Shown here piece by piece: positions 13,319-21,407 of a stretch of 22,684 bases of DNA (the stretch's first letter is position 1; every line of letters begins with the position of its first letter). Position numbers and translations under genes: made by a program. The stretch is from DAISJD01 sp036821645. Its GTDB lineage: Bacteria > Pseudomonadota > Alphaproteobacteria > ATCC43930 > CGMCC-115725. The DNA lies in contig DAISJD010000039.1 in the NCBI GenBank assembly GCA_036821645.1, forward strand, positions 1 through 22,684, given 5' to 3'. The notes below the pieces were generated by a model. The model saw only the letters and a list, made by a program, of their open reading frames with translations. It was not told the origin of the DNA and did not search any database.

Positions 13319-15190
13319 TTAAGCTTTATCGTTCAACATCTCAATAACCTCCAAAACACAATCACCATAACGCTCTAATTTAGAACGTCCAACACCAGGA
13401 ATATCAGCCAAATCATCATGAGATTGCGGCCGTCGCTTTGCCATTTCAACCAACGTTGCATCATGAAAAATCACGTATGGCGGGATTGCTTGTTCTCGTG
13501 CCAGGTTAAGGCGCATTAATCGCAAGGCCTCGAATACGGTCGCATCCGCCTCATCCAACTCCTCGATGGTGCCGCGCCTGCGATTATGCGCCGCCCCGTG
13601 ACGAACGGCATCGCGTTCGTCACGCAAATCGACCCGCAACTCCCCCCGAACAACCGCCGTTGCCTTGGCGGCAAACATCAGCCCGCCATGACCTTCGACA
13701 TCGACGGCCAGATATCCATGGGCGACCAATTGCCGAAAAATCGATTGCCACGCAGCCCGCGTCATATCGGCACCAACCCCAAAGGTCTTGATCAGGTGAT
13801 GACCCCACTCTTTGACCCGATCCGTCTCTTTTCCCGTCAGGACATCGACGAGATGCTGCACCCCGAACCGTTGCCCGGTCCGATAGACGGCCGACAGGGC
13901 CTTTTGTGCCGCAATCGTTCCGTCCCAGCGTCGGATGGGATGGAGACACGTGTCGCAATTGCCGCACGGCTCTTTCAACTCATCGCCAAAATATCCCAAA
14001 AGCACCTGGCGGCGGCATCCTGCCGTCTCGCAATACCCCAACAACGCATCAAGTTTTTGCAACTCGACACGTTTTTGCCGATCATCCAGTTCCGAGCCCT
14101 GGACCATTTGTTTTAAAGAAATGACATCGCCCAACCCATAGGTCATCCAGGCGCTGGCCTTCAAACCGTCGCGCCCGGCACGTCCGGTCTCCTGGTAATA
14201 GGCCTCGAGCGAGCGCGGGACATCCAAGTGGACGACAAAACGGACATTCGGTTTGTCGATCCCCATCCCAAAGGCCACCGTCGCAACGATGATGATGCCT
14301 TCGTCCGTCAAGAACCGATCCTGGTGGCGTTGTCGCGTTTCTGTGTCAAGGCCAGCATGATATGGCAAGGCAAGACGCCCATTCGATGAGAGAAATGCCG
14401 CCAATTCATCGACTTTCCGCCGGGAAAGACAATAGACGATCCCCGCATCCTTGGGATGTTCAGTCCGCAAAAATGCCAGCAATTGTGCCTTTGGTTCTTT
14501 TTTCTCGACAACGCGATACGCAATATTGGGGCGGTCGAAACCTGCGACGAAGACTTTGGCATCGGCCAAATGCAGGCGATCGACAATATCCTTGCGGGTC
14601 GGTCCGTCTGCCGTCGCGGTCAAGGCGACACGCGGAACTGCGGGAAAACGGTCATGCAATAAGGTAAGCTGACGGTATTCCGGGCGAAAATTATGCCCCC
14701 ACTGCGAAACGCAATGGGCCTCGTCAATGGCGAAAAGAGCAACCGTGATCCGATCCAACAGATCGAGAAAATAAGGCTGCACCAACCGTTCCGGGGCGAT
14801 GTAGATCAGATCCAACAAACCGGCGCGCAAGTCGGATTCGATGGCGCGCGCTTCGTGTTGCGCGAGGCTTGAATTGAGATAAGCCGCACGCACCCCGGCT
14901 TGGCGTAACTGATCCACCTGATCCTTCATCAAGGCAATCAGCGGGGATACGACAACCCCAACCCCCGATCGCACCAAAGCCGGAATCTGGTAACAAAGCG
15001 ATTTGCCCCCCCCCGTGGGCATTAACACCAAGGCATCTTGACCCGCGATCAGATGGGCAATGACGTCAGCTTGCAGCCCGCGAAACGATTCGTAACCGAA
15101 TACAGAGCGCAGCAGCGCCCGTGCCCGGTCAAGATCTGGCACGGTTTTCTGTTCCGATTGGGATGATTGCCCGGCCAAAGACGCGCTCAT
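13319..15190 (-). CDS. recQ: ATP-dependent DNA helicase RecQ
   Basis: A 623-residue 3'-5' DNA helicase for recombination repair and stalled forks. The helicase core shows PTGGGKS (Walker A, residues 58-64), DEAH at 156-159, TATAD (motif III), and the QETGRAGRDG motif VI. A zinc-binding module (CETAGCRRQ then CGNCDTC) follows, then a winged-helix RQC domain and a C-terminal HRDC domain (about 540-615, with DIPGVGRSKLERYG). This is the full domain set of E. coli RecQ at its usual length. The ATG at 15190 has only a weak Shine-Dalgarno. The final codons are AT-rich compared with the rest. The PHB-depolymerase-like gene lies 235 bases upstream on the same strand. Confidence 0.96.
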   Translation of the reverse strand: MSASLAGQSSQSEQKTVPDLDRARALLRSVFGYESFRGLQADVIAHLIAGQDALVLMPTGGGKSLCYQIPALVRSGVGVVVSPLIALMKDQVDQLRQAGVRAAYLNSSLAQHEARAIESDLRAGLLDLIYIAPERLVQPYFLDLLDRITVALFAIDEAHCVSQWGHNFRPEYRQLTLLHDRFPAVPRVALTATADGPTRKDIVDRLHLADAKVFVAGFDRPNIAYRVVEKKEPKAQLLAFLRTEHPKDAGIVYCLSRRKVDELAAFLSSNGRLALPYHAGLDTETRQRHQDRFLTDEGIIIVATVAFGMGIDKPNVRFVVHLDVPRSLEAYYQETGRAGRDGLKASAWMTYGLGDVISLKQMVQGSELDDRQKRVELQKLDALLGYCETAGCRRQVLLGYFGDELKEPCGNCDTCLHPIRRWDGTIAAQKALSAVYRTGQRFGVQHLVDVLTGKETDRVKEWGHHLIKTFGVGADMTRAAWQSIFRQLVAHGYLAVDVEGHGGLMFAAKATAVVRGELRVDLRDERDAVRHGAAHNRRRGTIEELDEADATVFEALRLMRLNLAREQAIPPYVIFHDATLVEMAKRRPQSHDDLADIPGVGRSKLERYGDCVLEVIEMLNDKA

Positions 15191-15425
15191 AAGACAAAGA
15201 AAACTGGTATTTTATTCATTAATAACAACTCAATATGCAAAAAATGGAGACGACCCCACCTTCAATTCATCAAATCCAGGGCGTTCATAGGTCCTGTGCC
15301 GGTCTTAGGGATGCAACGGATGTACTCTATCCGAGATCTCGACAGAAGGAAACGACCAGCACGACAAGGCAATCATCCATCACCGACAAATATGTGACCG
15401 ACGGGGAACCGGATACGCCTTGGAT

Positions 15426-16841
15426 TTACCGATCGGCACAGGTTCCGGGCTTACAATCCAATGGGAATGCGGGTTTTGTGCGGCCGACGACAATCTCGGA
15501 CCATGCCTGCTCACGTCCGTCCACAACCGCACGCACAGCATAACGATACTCCGTTTCAGGGGCGAGATCGTTATCGACGGCACTCAAACCCGAAACCATC
15601 GCGCGGATATTGATGACGTTATTCTCTTCAAATCGATAAATATTATAGCTTGTGGCGCCGCGCACCGGACGCCAGACCAGCATGATTTGACGGTCCCCGG
15701 CATCGGCAACGCCCAATCCCTCCGTCTTTCCTTCTTTTTGATTACGAATAACCGGCGGCATCCGTACCTGGGGTCCAGCCAGCGCTTGGACCATCTTCCA
15801 GATGGCCGTCACTTGTTTTCCCTCGGAGGTTGCGTAATCCGGTCCCGTGTACCCCCATTGATCCCAGCAACCCGACCGGACCGACATGGATAATTGGGGG
15901 TAGAGGATAATCAAATTATTCTCGTCCGCCCATTCGTTATAGCCGCCACCCGCGATAAAACTCGTATCGGGACCGGCCGGTTTTTCTGCCGACTGGCCGC
16001 AATCGTGCAAGACGACATGGACCCGGCACGTCTCGCCTTGATCGCAGGAACGCGGGACATACGCATAGCCGATCTGGGCCAAGCCCGCCGCTTCGCGGTC
16101 CACGGCATAAGCCGCTTGTTGGAACAACTGGAACCGGCCTGTCAAGCCGCTGATGGCGCGCGGTTTTAAGGCACCATAAAATTGGTGCAGCAACGACCCG
16201 GCGGCATCATACCGACAGGCCCGCAACCCTTGAGTTCCAGGATCGACACAGTCGCCGCCGGCACGGTCGCTGACCGGGCCATGGCCCGCCGCGATCGCTT
16301 CTTGTACGAAGATGTTCGCCGGAGCCGCACCGGATAATTTATGAAAACCCTTGATCACAGACGCTAATTTTGGGGTAACGAACACGTCGTTATATCCACG
16401 AAAGATCCAAAGACGTTGACGGCTCAAGCCTGAAAGCGGATCGATCTGCTTTGCTTCCGCCTGTTTCACGGCATCGTCGTAGAGAACCTTCGGATCGGGC
16501 AGCGGTTCCGCGCTGAGCAAGCACGGCGCGTAACGCAAGTTAAAATCCGTCGTGTTGAGACGCGAGCCGATCAATTTGATACAGGCATAAGGCATCCCGC
16601 CCAACACCCCGACGCCGCTCACCGATTCCGAATGGGCCACGGCAATCTGCAAGGCCAGGGCCGCCCCGGAACCGGAACCGGACAAACTCGTCTGCGTCAA
16701 ATCCAAGGGGGTGCGCCGAAGGTTCTGGGGTTCCGTTTCGAGGGATGGCCCAGCCATGGCCGTCATGGAAAAAAACGCCATCACGCTCACTAAAAGCGCC
16801 GTCATCCCAATGCTTTTCGTGCCGTCAAAACAATGCGTCAT
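15426..16841 (-). CDS. PHB depolymerase-like esterase with C-terminal FN3 domain, exported
   Basis: A 471-residue protein with a signal peptide (about residues 1-30, ending MTAMAGP) and an alpha/beta-hydrolase region of the poly(3-hydroxybutyrate) depolymerase type. It has the LSGSGSGAALALQIAVAHS block and GVLGGMPYAC, RGYNDVFV (acid residue region) and AAGHGPVSD (His region). A second typical block is CRVHVVLHDCGQ with YNEWADENNLIILYPQ. A fibronectin type III domain closes the protein (about 385-460). Where relatives have GxSxG, this reads G-S-G-S-G, so the usual nucleophile position appears to be Gly. It may act on extracellular or periplasmic PHB or another ester. The frame extends upstream to 16964, but 16841 fits the signal peptide and a GGAG about 10 bases upstream. 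Confidence 0.83.
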   Translation of the reverse strand: MTHCFDGTKSIGMTALLVSVMAFFSMTAMAGPSLETEPQNLRRTPLDLTQTSLSGSGSGAALALQIAVAHSESVSGVGVLGGMPYACIKLIGSRLNTTDFNLRYAPCLLSAEPLPDPKVLYDDAVKQAEAKQIDPLSGLSRQRLWIFRGYNDVFVTPKLASVIKGFHKLSGAAPANIFVQEAIAAGHGPVSDRAGGDCVDPGTQGLRACRYDAAGSLLHQFYGALKPRAISGLTGRFQLFQQAAYAVDREAAGLAQIGYAYVPRSCDQGETCRVHVVLHDCGQSAEKPAGPDTSFIAGGGYNEWADENNLIILYPQLSMSVRSGCWDQWGYTGPDYATSEGKQVTAIWKMVQALAGPQVRMPPVIRNQKEGKTEGLGVADAGDRQIMLVWRPVRGATSYNIYRFEENNVINIRAMVSGLSAVDNDLAPETEYRYAVRAVVDGREQAWSEIVVGRTKPAFPLDCKPGTCADR

Positions 16842-17308
16842 TCCAACTCCAGCGCCGCAACACCTTGATCCACCGCCAATACGGACAGCATACATGCACC
16901 AAAGCCAATTGCCGATGGAAGAGCGCTCCCCATCGATCACAGACCAGTGATGACTTCGGCCCAAAAGGAATGCCGGATAAAAACGGCTTTTTTAAGGATT
17001 CCAAACCCGACCACACCGCCCAGAAGCCGATGCCGCAAGCGAGATTCGACTTTTCTTTTGTGTCGGCGAAATCAGATCGCACAATTGACCCCTTTGGTTG
17101 GTTTTTATCGGCAAGGGCTGGTTACCGTACGGTTTTTATTGCTTTATAAACGGACATAGGTGTTCCATAGAGAATCGATAGTCTCTGCATAGACACCGGT
17201 TTGGTGGCCTTGCACGGGCCTTAGGAAGAACGGTTAAGGCTGCAATCGGCCTCGCCTATCCTGATTGGCCCCGGTCCTAAAAACAAATGCATCACCGACA
17301 GGCCCGTC
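16842..17308. other. Divergent intergenic region, no gene seen
   Basis: A 467-base region separates the PHB-depolymerase-like gene (minus) from the SulP gene (plus) and must hold promoters for both. A short frame at about 16971-17149 has no usable ribosome site and no recognisable protein, so it is not called. A nested inverted repeat at 17159-17197 (GGTGT/ACACC outside, AGAGA/TCTCT inside) could form a small hairpin in the SulP leader. TTGACC at 17085-17090 is a weak -35 candidate without a good -10. Confidence 0.4.
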
Positions 17309-19051
17309 ATGGCAACATCCTCGTCGCACACTGCCTTCACGAAACCGAGTTTCTTTGAGCTCTTCGTGCCGAAATTATGGACCGTGCTGCGTGAAGGCTA
17401 TGGATATACTCAGTTACGCGCCGATCTCGTCGCGGGTCTTACCGTCGCGATCGTCGCCCTGCCGCTTTCTATGGCCATTGCGATCGCCTCGGGCACGACG
17501 CCGGACAAAGGACTGATTACGGCGATCATCGGCGGATTCATCATCTCCGCCTTTGGCGGCAGTCGGTTTCAAATCGGCGGCCCCGCCGGTGCCTTTATCG
17601 TCTTGGTCGCCGATACCATCAATAGAACCGGCCTCGACGGGCTCGCCCTCGCCATCATGGTTTCAGGTCTTTTGCTGATTGCAATCGGCCTTCTGAGACT
17701 GGGCACATATATTAAATTCATCCCCTATCCCGTAACGGTCGGCTTTACGGCAGGCATCGCCGTCATCATTCTTTCCAGTCAGTTGAAAGATTTGCTGGGA
17801 CTTACCCTCGTCGGCAAGGAACCGGGCCCGTTCGCTCAGAAAATCGAAGCACTGGGTGCGGCACTGCCCTCAGCACAACCGGCCGTGATCGCCATGGCAG
17901 GCTTCAGTCTCGGCACCCTCATTCTTTTGAAATACCTAAAGCCGACATGGCCCGGTATGCTGATCGTCGTTTGCCTATCGGCCGTTCTCACCAGCCTTTT
18001 TCAAATACAGATCGACACGATCGGCTCTCGTTTTGGCGGCATCGCAGACCATTTGCCGAGCCCAAGCCTGCCGATCGTTACAGTGGATCGGCTTGTTGCC
18101 GTTATGCCCGACGCCGTTGCCTTCACGCTTTTGGGCGGGATCGAATCCCTGCTCTCGGCGGTTGTGGCCGACGGCATGTCGGGCCGACGCCACCGTGCCA
18201 ATTGCGAACTTGTCGCCCAAGGCATGGCCAATATCGCATCCGCCATGCTGGGCGGCATCTGCGTGACAGGAACGATCGCACGGACGGCGACAAATGTCCG
18301 CGCTGGGGCGAGCGGGCCGATCTCGGGTATTTTTCATGCCTTGTTCTTGTTGCTGTTCATGCTGATCGCCGCCCCGCTGGCACGCTATATCCCGCTCGCA
18401 GCCCTTGCCGGCATTTTGACCATGGTCGCCTGGAACATGGTCGAAAAACATGCTTTTTGGATCTTACTGCGCAGTTCATGGGGCGATGCGCTCGTCCTTT
18501 TGACCACATTCCTCCTCACGATCTTGCGCGATCTCACCGAAGGGATCGTGGTCGGTTTCGCCTTGGGCAGCGTGCTCTTCATCCACCGCATGGCAGCGGC
18601 AAGCGGTGTCGAAGCGACCGCCCCTTTCGCAAGGCCGGACCAACCGGACCGGGATCCGGTGCCGTCTTCGCCGGTTTTGGATCCCTCTGCACAAACCGAT
18701 ATCGTCATATATCGTATTACGGGTGCCTTTTTCTTCGGGGCTGCGTCCAGTGTCGGCCATATTCTGGATCAGATTGCCGATCAACGCAGAGATTTCATCG
18801 TCGATTTCAGCGATGTCCCTTTTCTTGATTCCACAGCCGCCAATGTCATGCACGATCTTGCCATGAAAGCCCAACGCCAAGGCATAGCCCTCTCGATCAC
18901 GGGCGGATCGAAGGCGGTCAATCGGACATTGTTCGCCCATGAGGTCCGCCCCCCGCTCGTCCATTATTTCCGTACCATCGAGCGGGCATTGGCGCATGCG
19001 CAAAAAAACTGCCATCATCCCATGGACGTGTCTGCGACTGCTAAAACCTGA
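17309..19051 (+). CDS. SulP family inorganic anion transporter with STAS domain
   Basis: A 580-residue inner-membrane transporter. The N-terminal half carries the SulP core, with DLVAGLTVAIVALPLSMAIAIASG in the first helices, the GSRFQIGGPAGAF segment, and VADGMSGRRHRANCELVAQG plus GGICVTGTIARTATN around the substrate site. About 10-14 helices extend to residue ~430. A cytoplasmic STAS domain follows (about 465-560) with FSDVPFLDSTAAN at the usual phosphoacceptor-loop position. SulP proteins move sulfate, bicarbonate, dicarboxylates or other anions; the substrate cannot be assigned. A short polar, proline-rich linker separates the two parts. The ATG is preceded by a modest ACAGG site. No terminator is evident in the 209 bases before the next gene. 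Confidence 0.94.
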   Translation: MATSSSHTAFTKPSFFELFVPKLWTVLREGYGYTQLRADLVAGLTVAIVALPLSMAIAIASGTTPDKGLITAIIGGFIISAFGGSRFQIGGPAGAFIVLVADTINRTGLDGLALAIMVSGLLLIAIGLLRLGTYIKFIPYPVTVGFTAGIAVIILSSQLKDLLGLTLVGKEPGPFAQKIEALGAALPSAQPAVIAMAGFSLGTLILLKYLKPTWPGMLIVVCLSAVLTSLFQIQIDTIGSRFGGIADHLPSPSLPIVTVDRLVAVMPDAVAFTLLGGIESLLSAVVADGMSGRRHRANCELVAQGMANIASAMLGGICVTGTIARTATNVRAGASGPISGIFHALFLLLFMLIAAPLARYIPLAALAGILTMVAWNMVEKHAFWILLRSSWGDALVLLTTFLLTILRDLTEGIVVGFALGSVLFIHRMAAASGVEATAPFARPDQPDRDPVPSSPVLDPSAQTDIVIYRITGAFFFGAASSVGHILDQIADQRRDFIVDFSDVPFLDSTAANVMHDLAMKAQRQGIALSITGGSKAVNRTLFAHEVRPPLVHYFRTIERALAHAQKNCHHPMDVSATAKT

Positions 19052-19260
19052 GCGGTTGGCCGCAAGGACCATGCATCAGGCGGAAGATCTCCTCCGCAAT
19101 TTTGCAGTAGCGCCATGTTTTGGCATTTCCGGGATCGCTTCCTGTTCTACATCCTGCTAGATCCTGAGCCGTGCACCCCCACGCCAGGGACCGTGCGGGG
19201 GATGGGGTCATCCTTCATCCCCGACACTTGATATCTTGCCGATCGACGAGCTGCCGCCCG

Positions 19261-21132
19261 ATGTTGACGATTGACCGCCTCACCTACCGTATTGCTGGAC
19301 GGACCCTGTTCGAGAATGCTTCGGCCGTCATACCGGGCGGCCATCGCGTCGGATTGGTCGGGCGCAATGGGGCGGGAAAATCCACGCTCTTTTCCCTCAT
19401 TCTGCAAGAGGCGCAGCCCGATAACGGCTCCATCGAGTTGCAACGGGGGACCCGGATTGGCATCGTCGCCCAAGAGGCACCCGGCGGTGCCATGTCGCCC
19501 GCCGATGTCGTTTTAGCCGCAGATCTCGAACGCGCAGCCCTTCTGAACGAAGCCGAGACCGCCACCGATCCCGATCGGATCGGCTTCATTCATCAGCGGC
19601 TCGATGAAATCGATGCCCATAGTGCACCGGCGCGGGCGGCCCAAATTTTGAACGGCCTCGGCTTCACCGACGAGATGTGCCATCGACCCATGTCAAGCTA
19701 TTCCGGTGGCTGGCGCATGCGCGTGGCATTGGCGGCCGCCTTATTTGCAGCACCCGATCTCCTGTTGCTCGACGAACCGACCAACCATCTCGATCTCGAA
19801 GCCAGTGCTTGGCTTGAAACATATCTCAAGAATTATCCGCACACGCTGCTGATGATCAGCCATGATCGCCAGATCCTCAACAGTTCAGTCGATCATATCC
19901 TGCATCTCGACCGTCAGGCCTTAACTTACTACACAGGTGGGTATGACACTTTCCTGTCGTTGCGGGCCGCCAAGATGGCGCAAAACAAAGCCATGGCCGC
20001 GAAGCAAGAACAGCAACGGGCTCATTTGCAATCCTTTATCGATCGCTTCAAAGCCAAGGCAACCAAAGCGCGTCAGGCACAAAGCCGTATGAAAGCCCTG
20101 GCCCGGTTGAAACCAATCTCCGTTTTGGAAGACCAGGCCAGTTTAACCTTCGAATTTCCCGACCCGCCCGAACTTTCTCCCCCCATGATCAGTCTGAACG
20201 GCATCGATCTTGGCTATGAACCGGGCAAACCCATCCTGCGCGGTCTCAATCAACGCATCGATCCAGATGATCGGATTGCCCTGTTGGGGTCAAACGGCAA
20301 CGGCAAATCAACCTTCGCGAAGCTTTTGGCCGGGCGGCTCGATCCTTTGAAAGGCGAGATTCATCGGGCAGGCAAACTGCGCTGTGGTTTCTTTGCGCAA
20401 CATCAAATCGAAGATATGGATGGCGAAGGGACCGCCTTCACCCATTTGGCTGCCCTTATCCCCAACGCCAGAGAGTTTGAAATCCGAACCCGGCTCGGTC
20501 GCTTTGGGTTTTCCGGCGACAAAGCGTTCGTCAAAGTCAAAGACCTCTCTGGCGGGGAACGCGCCCGGCTCAATTTCGCTTTGATCACCCATGACGCTCC
20601 CCCATTGTTGATTTTCGACGAACCGACCAATCATCTGGATATTGATAGCCGCGATGCCCTGGCCGATGCGATCAACGATTTCAAAGGGGCTGTTATCCTG
20701 ATCAGCCATGATTGGCACTTGCTGGAATTGACCGCGGACCGTCTTTGGTTGGTGGCCAATGGCAAGGTCGAACCGTTCGATGGAGATCTGGAAGATTACC
20801 GGCGCGCCATGCTGAGCCAACGAGCGATCGGAGAACGCGCCAAACAAGACGCGACCGGCAAAAAGCCATCGGGCAAAGAACGGGGTGCCAGCAGCGTAAA
20901 ACGCAAGCAGGTCGAACCGTTACGCAAAGCAGCAAAACAAGCAGAGGCTGATCTTTTAAAAGAAACTAAATTATTAAAAGAAGTTGAAGAAAAACTTATT
21001 GAAGCAAAAATTCCAATCACTCTTCGTATTGATCTGATGAAGCGGCAAACAGACCTTAAAAAATCAATAGAACAAAAAGAAAAAATCTGGTTTGAAGCTG
21101 AAGAGGCACTGGAAGATGCACTTAATGGATAA
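19261..21132 (+). CDS. ABC-F family ATPase, YheS type
   Basis: A 623-residue soluble protein with two ABC cassettes and no membrane part, acting on ribosomes. Cassette 1 has GRNGAGKST (34-42), YSGGWRMR and LLLLDEPTNHLD. Cassette 2 has GSNGNGKST, LSGGERARL and LLIFDEPTNHLD. The linker HLQSFIDRFKAKATKARQAQSR and the VEPFDGDLEDYR segment closely match E. coli YheS, and the length (637 there) agrees. A charged C-terminal coiled coil of about 90 residues follows. The open frame starts at 19171, but 19261 is preferred because it gives the family N-terminus; the Shine-Dalgarno is weak (GACGAG). The last ~190 bases, encoding the coiled coil, are AT-rich with AAA/TTA/GAA codons unlike the rest. Confidence 0.95.
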   Translation: MLTIDRLTYRIAGRTLFENASAVIPGGHRVGLVGRNGAGKSTLFSLILQEAQPDNGSIELQRGTRIGIVAQEAPGGAMSPADVVLAADLERAALLNEAETATDPDRIGFIHQRLDEIDAHSAPARAAQILNGLGFTDEMCHRPMSSYSGGWRMRVALAAALFAAPDLLLLDEPTNHLDLEASAWLETYLKNYPHTLLMISHDRQILNSSVDHILHLDRQALTYYTGGYDTFLSLRAAKMAQNKAMAAKQEQQRAHLQSFIDRFKAKATKARQAQSRMKALARLKPISVLEDQASLTFEFPDPPELSPPMISLNGIDLGYEPGKPILRGLNQRIDPDDRIALLGSNGNGKSTFAKLLAGRLDPLKGEIHRAGKLRCGFFAQHQIEDMDGEGTAFTHLAALIPNAREFEIRTRLGRFGFSGDKAFVKVKDLSGGERARLNFALITHDAPPLLIFDEPTNHLDIDSRDALADAINDFKGAVILISHDWHLLELTADRLWLVANGKVEPFDGDLEDYRRAMLSQRAIGERAKQDATGKKPSGKERGASSVKRKQVEPLRKAAKQAEADLLKETKLLKEVEEKLIEAKIPITLRIDLMKRQTDLKKSIEQKEKIWFEAEEALEDALNG

Positions 21133-21407
21133 AAAATTATAATTAATAATTTTATTTCGTAAATTTAATTTTGATTAAAATTTTTTATTTAAATCATTAC
21201 ACACTATCAATCGATTATATCCTTTTTATTACTTATAGTTTTTAATATTAGACTTTTTCTTTTTTTAGCATATTATCATGGCGACAGAATAGAGTCTGCT
21301 GATAAACTCAAGATTGCTCAAATTGCTGCTTTGGGCTGCCAACGAAAGCATGGACCATCATGCGGTTCTAACGGACGGTGATGGCTCATCATAAAAAGGA
21401 TTGAAAA
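21133..21407. other. AT-rich intergenic region before the phytochrome gene
   Basis: The first ~150 bases are almost only A and T. They contain an AT-only hairpin (21133-21140 with 21146-21153) right after the ABC-F stop and a second one near 21166-21186 followed by a T-run, which may give weak termination. The later part, from about 21270, returns to ordinary composition. Very short frames here (for example ATG at 21278, stop after four codons) are not gene candidates. No RNA gene was recognised. Confidence 0.4.

Noticed and set aside
16972..16998. GCCG-CGGC hairpin followed by T-run as terminator
   Set aside because: A four-pair stem with a long loop in a divergent intergenic region where no transcript should end.
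16971..17149. Possible small gene before SulP
   Set aside because: The GGA motif directly abuts the ATG, the translation resembles nothing, and the frame shows no coding bias.
21190..21381. Open frame with a hydrophobic stretch upstream of the phytochrome gene
   Set aside because: No ATG, GTG or TTG start. The hydrophobic residues come from T-rich DNA, and the second half shows no family resemblance.
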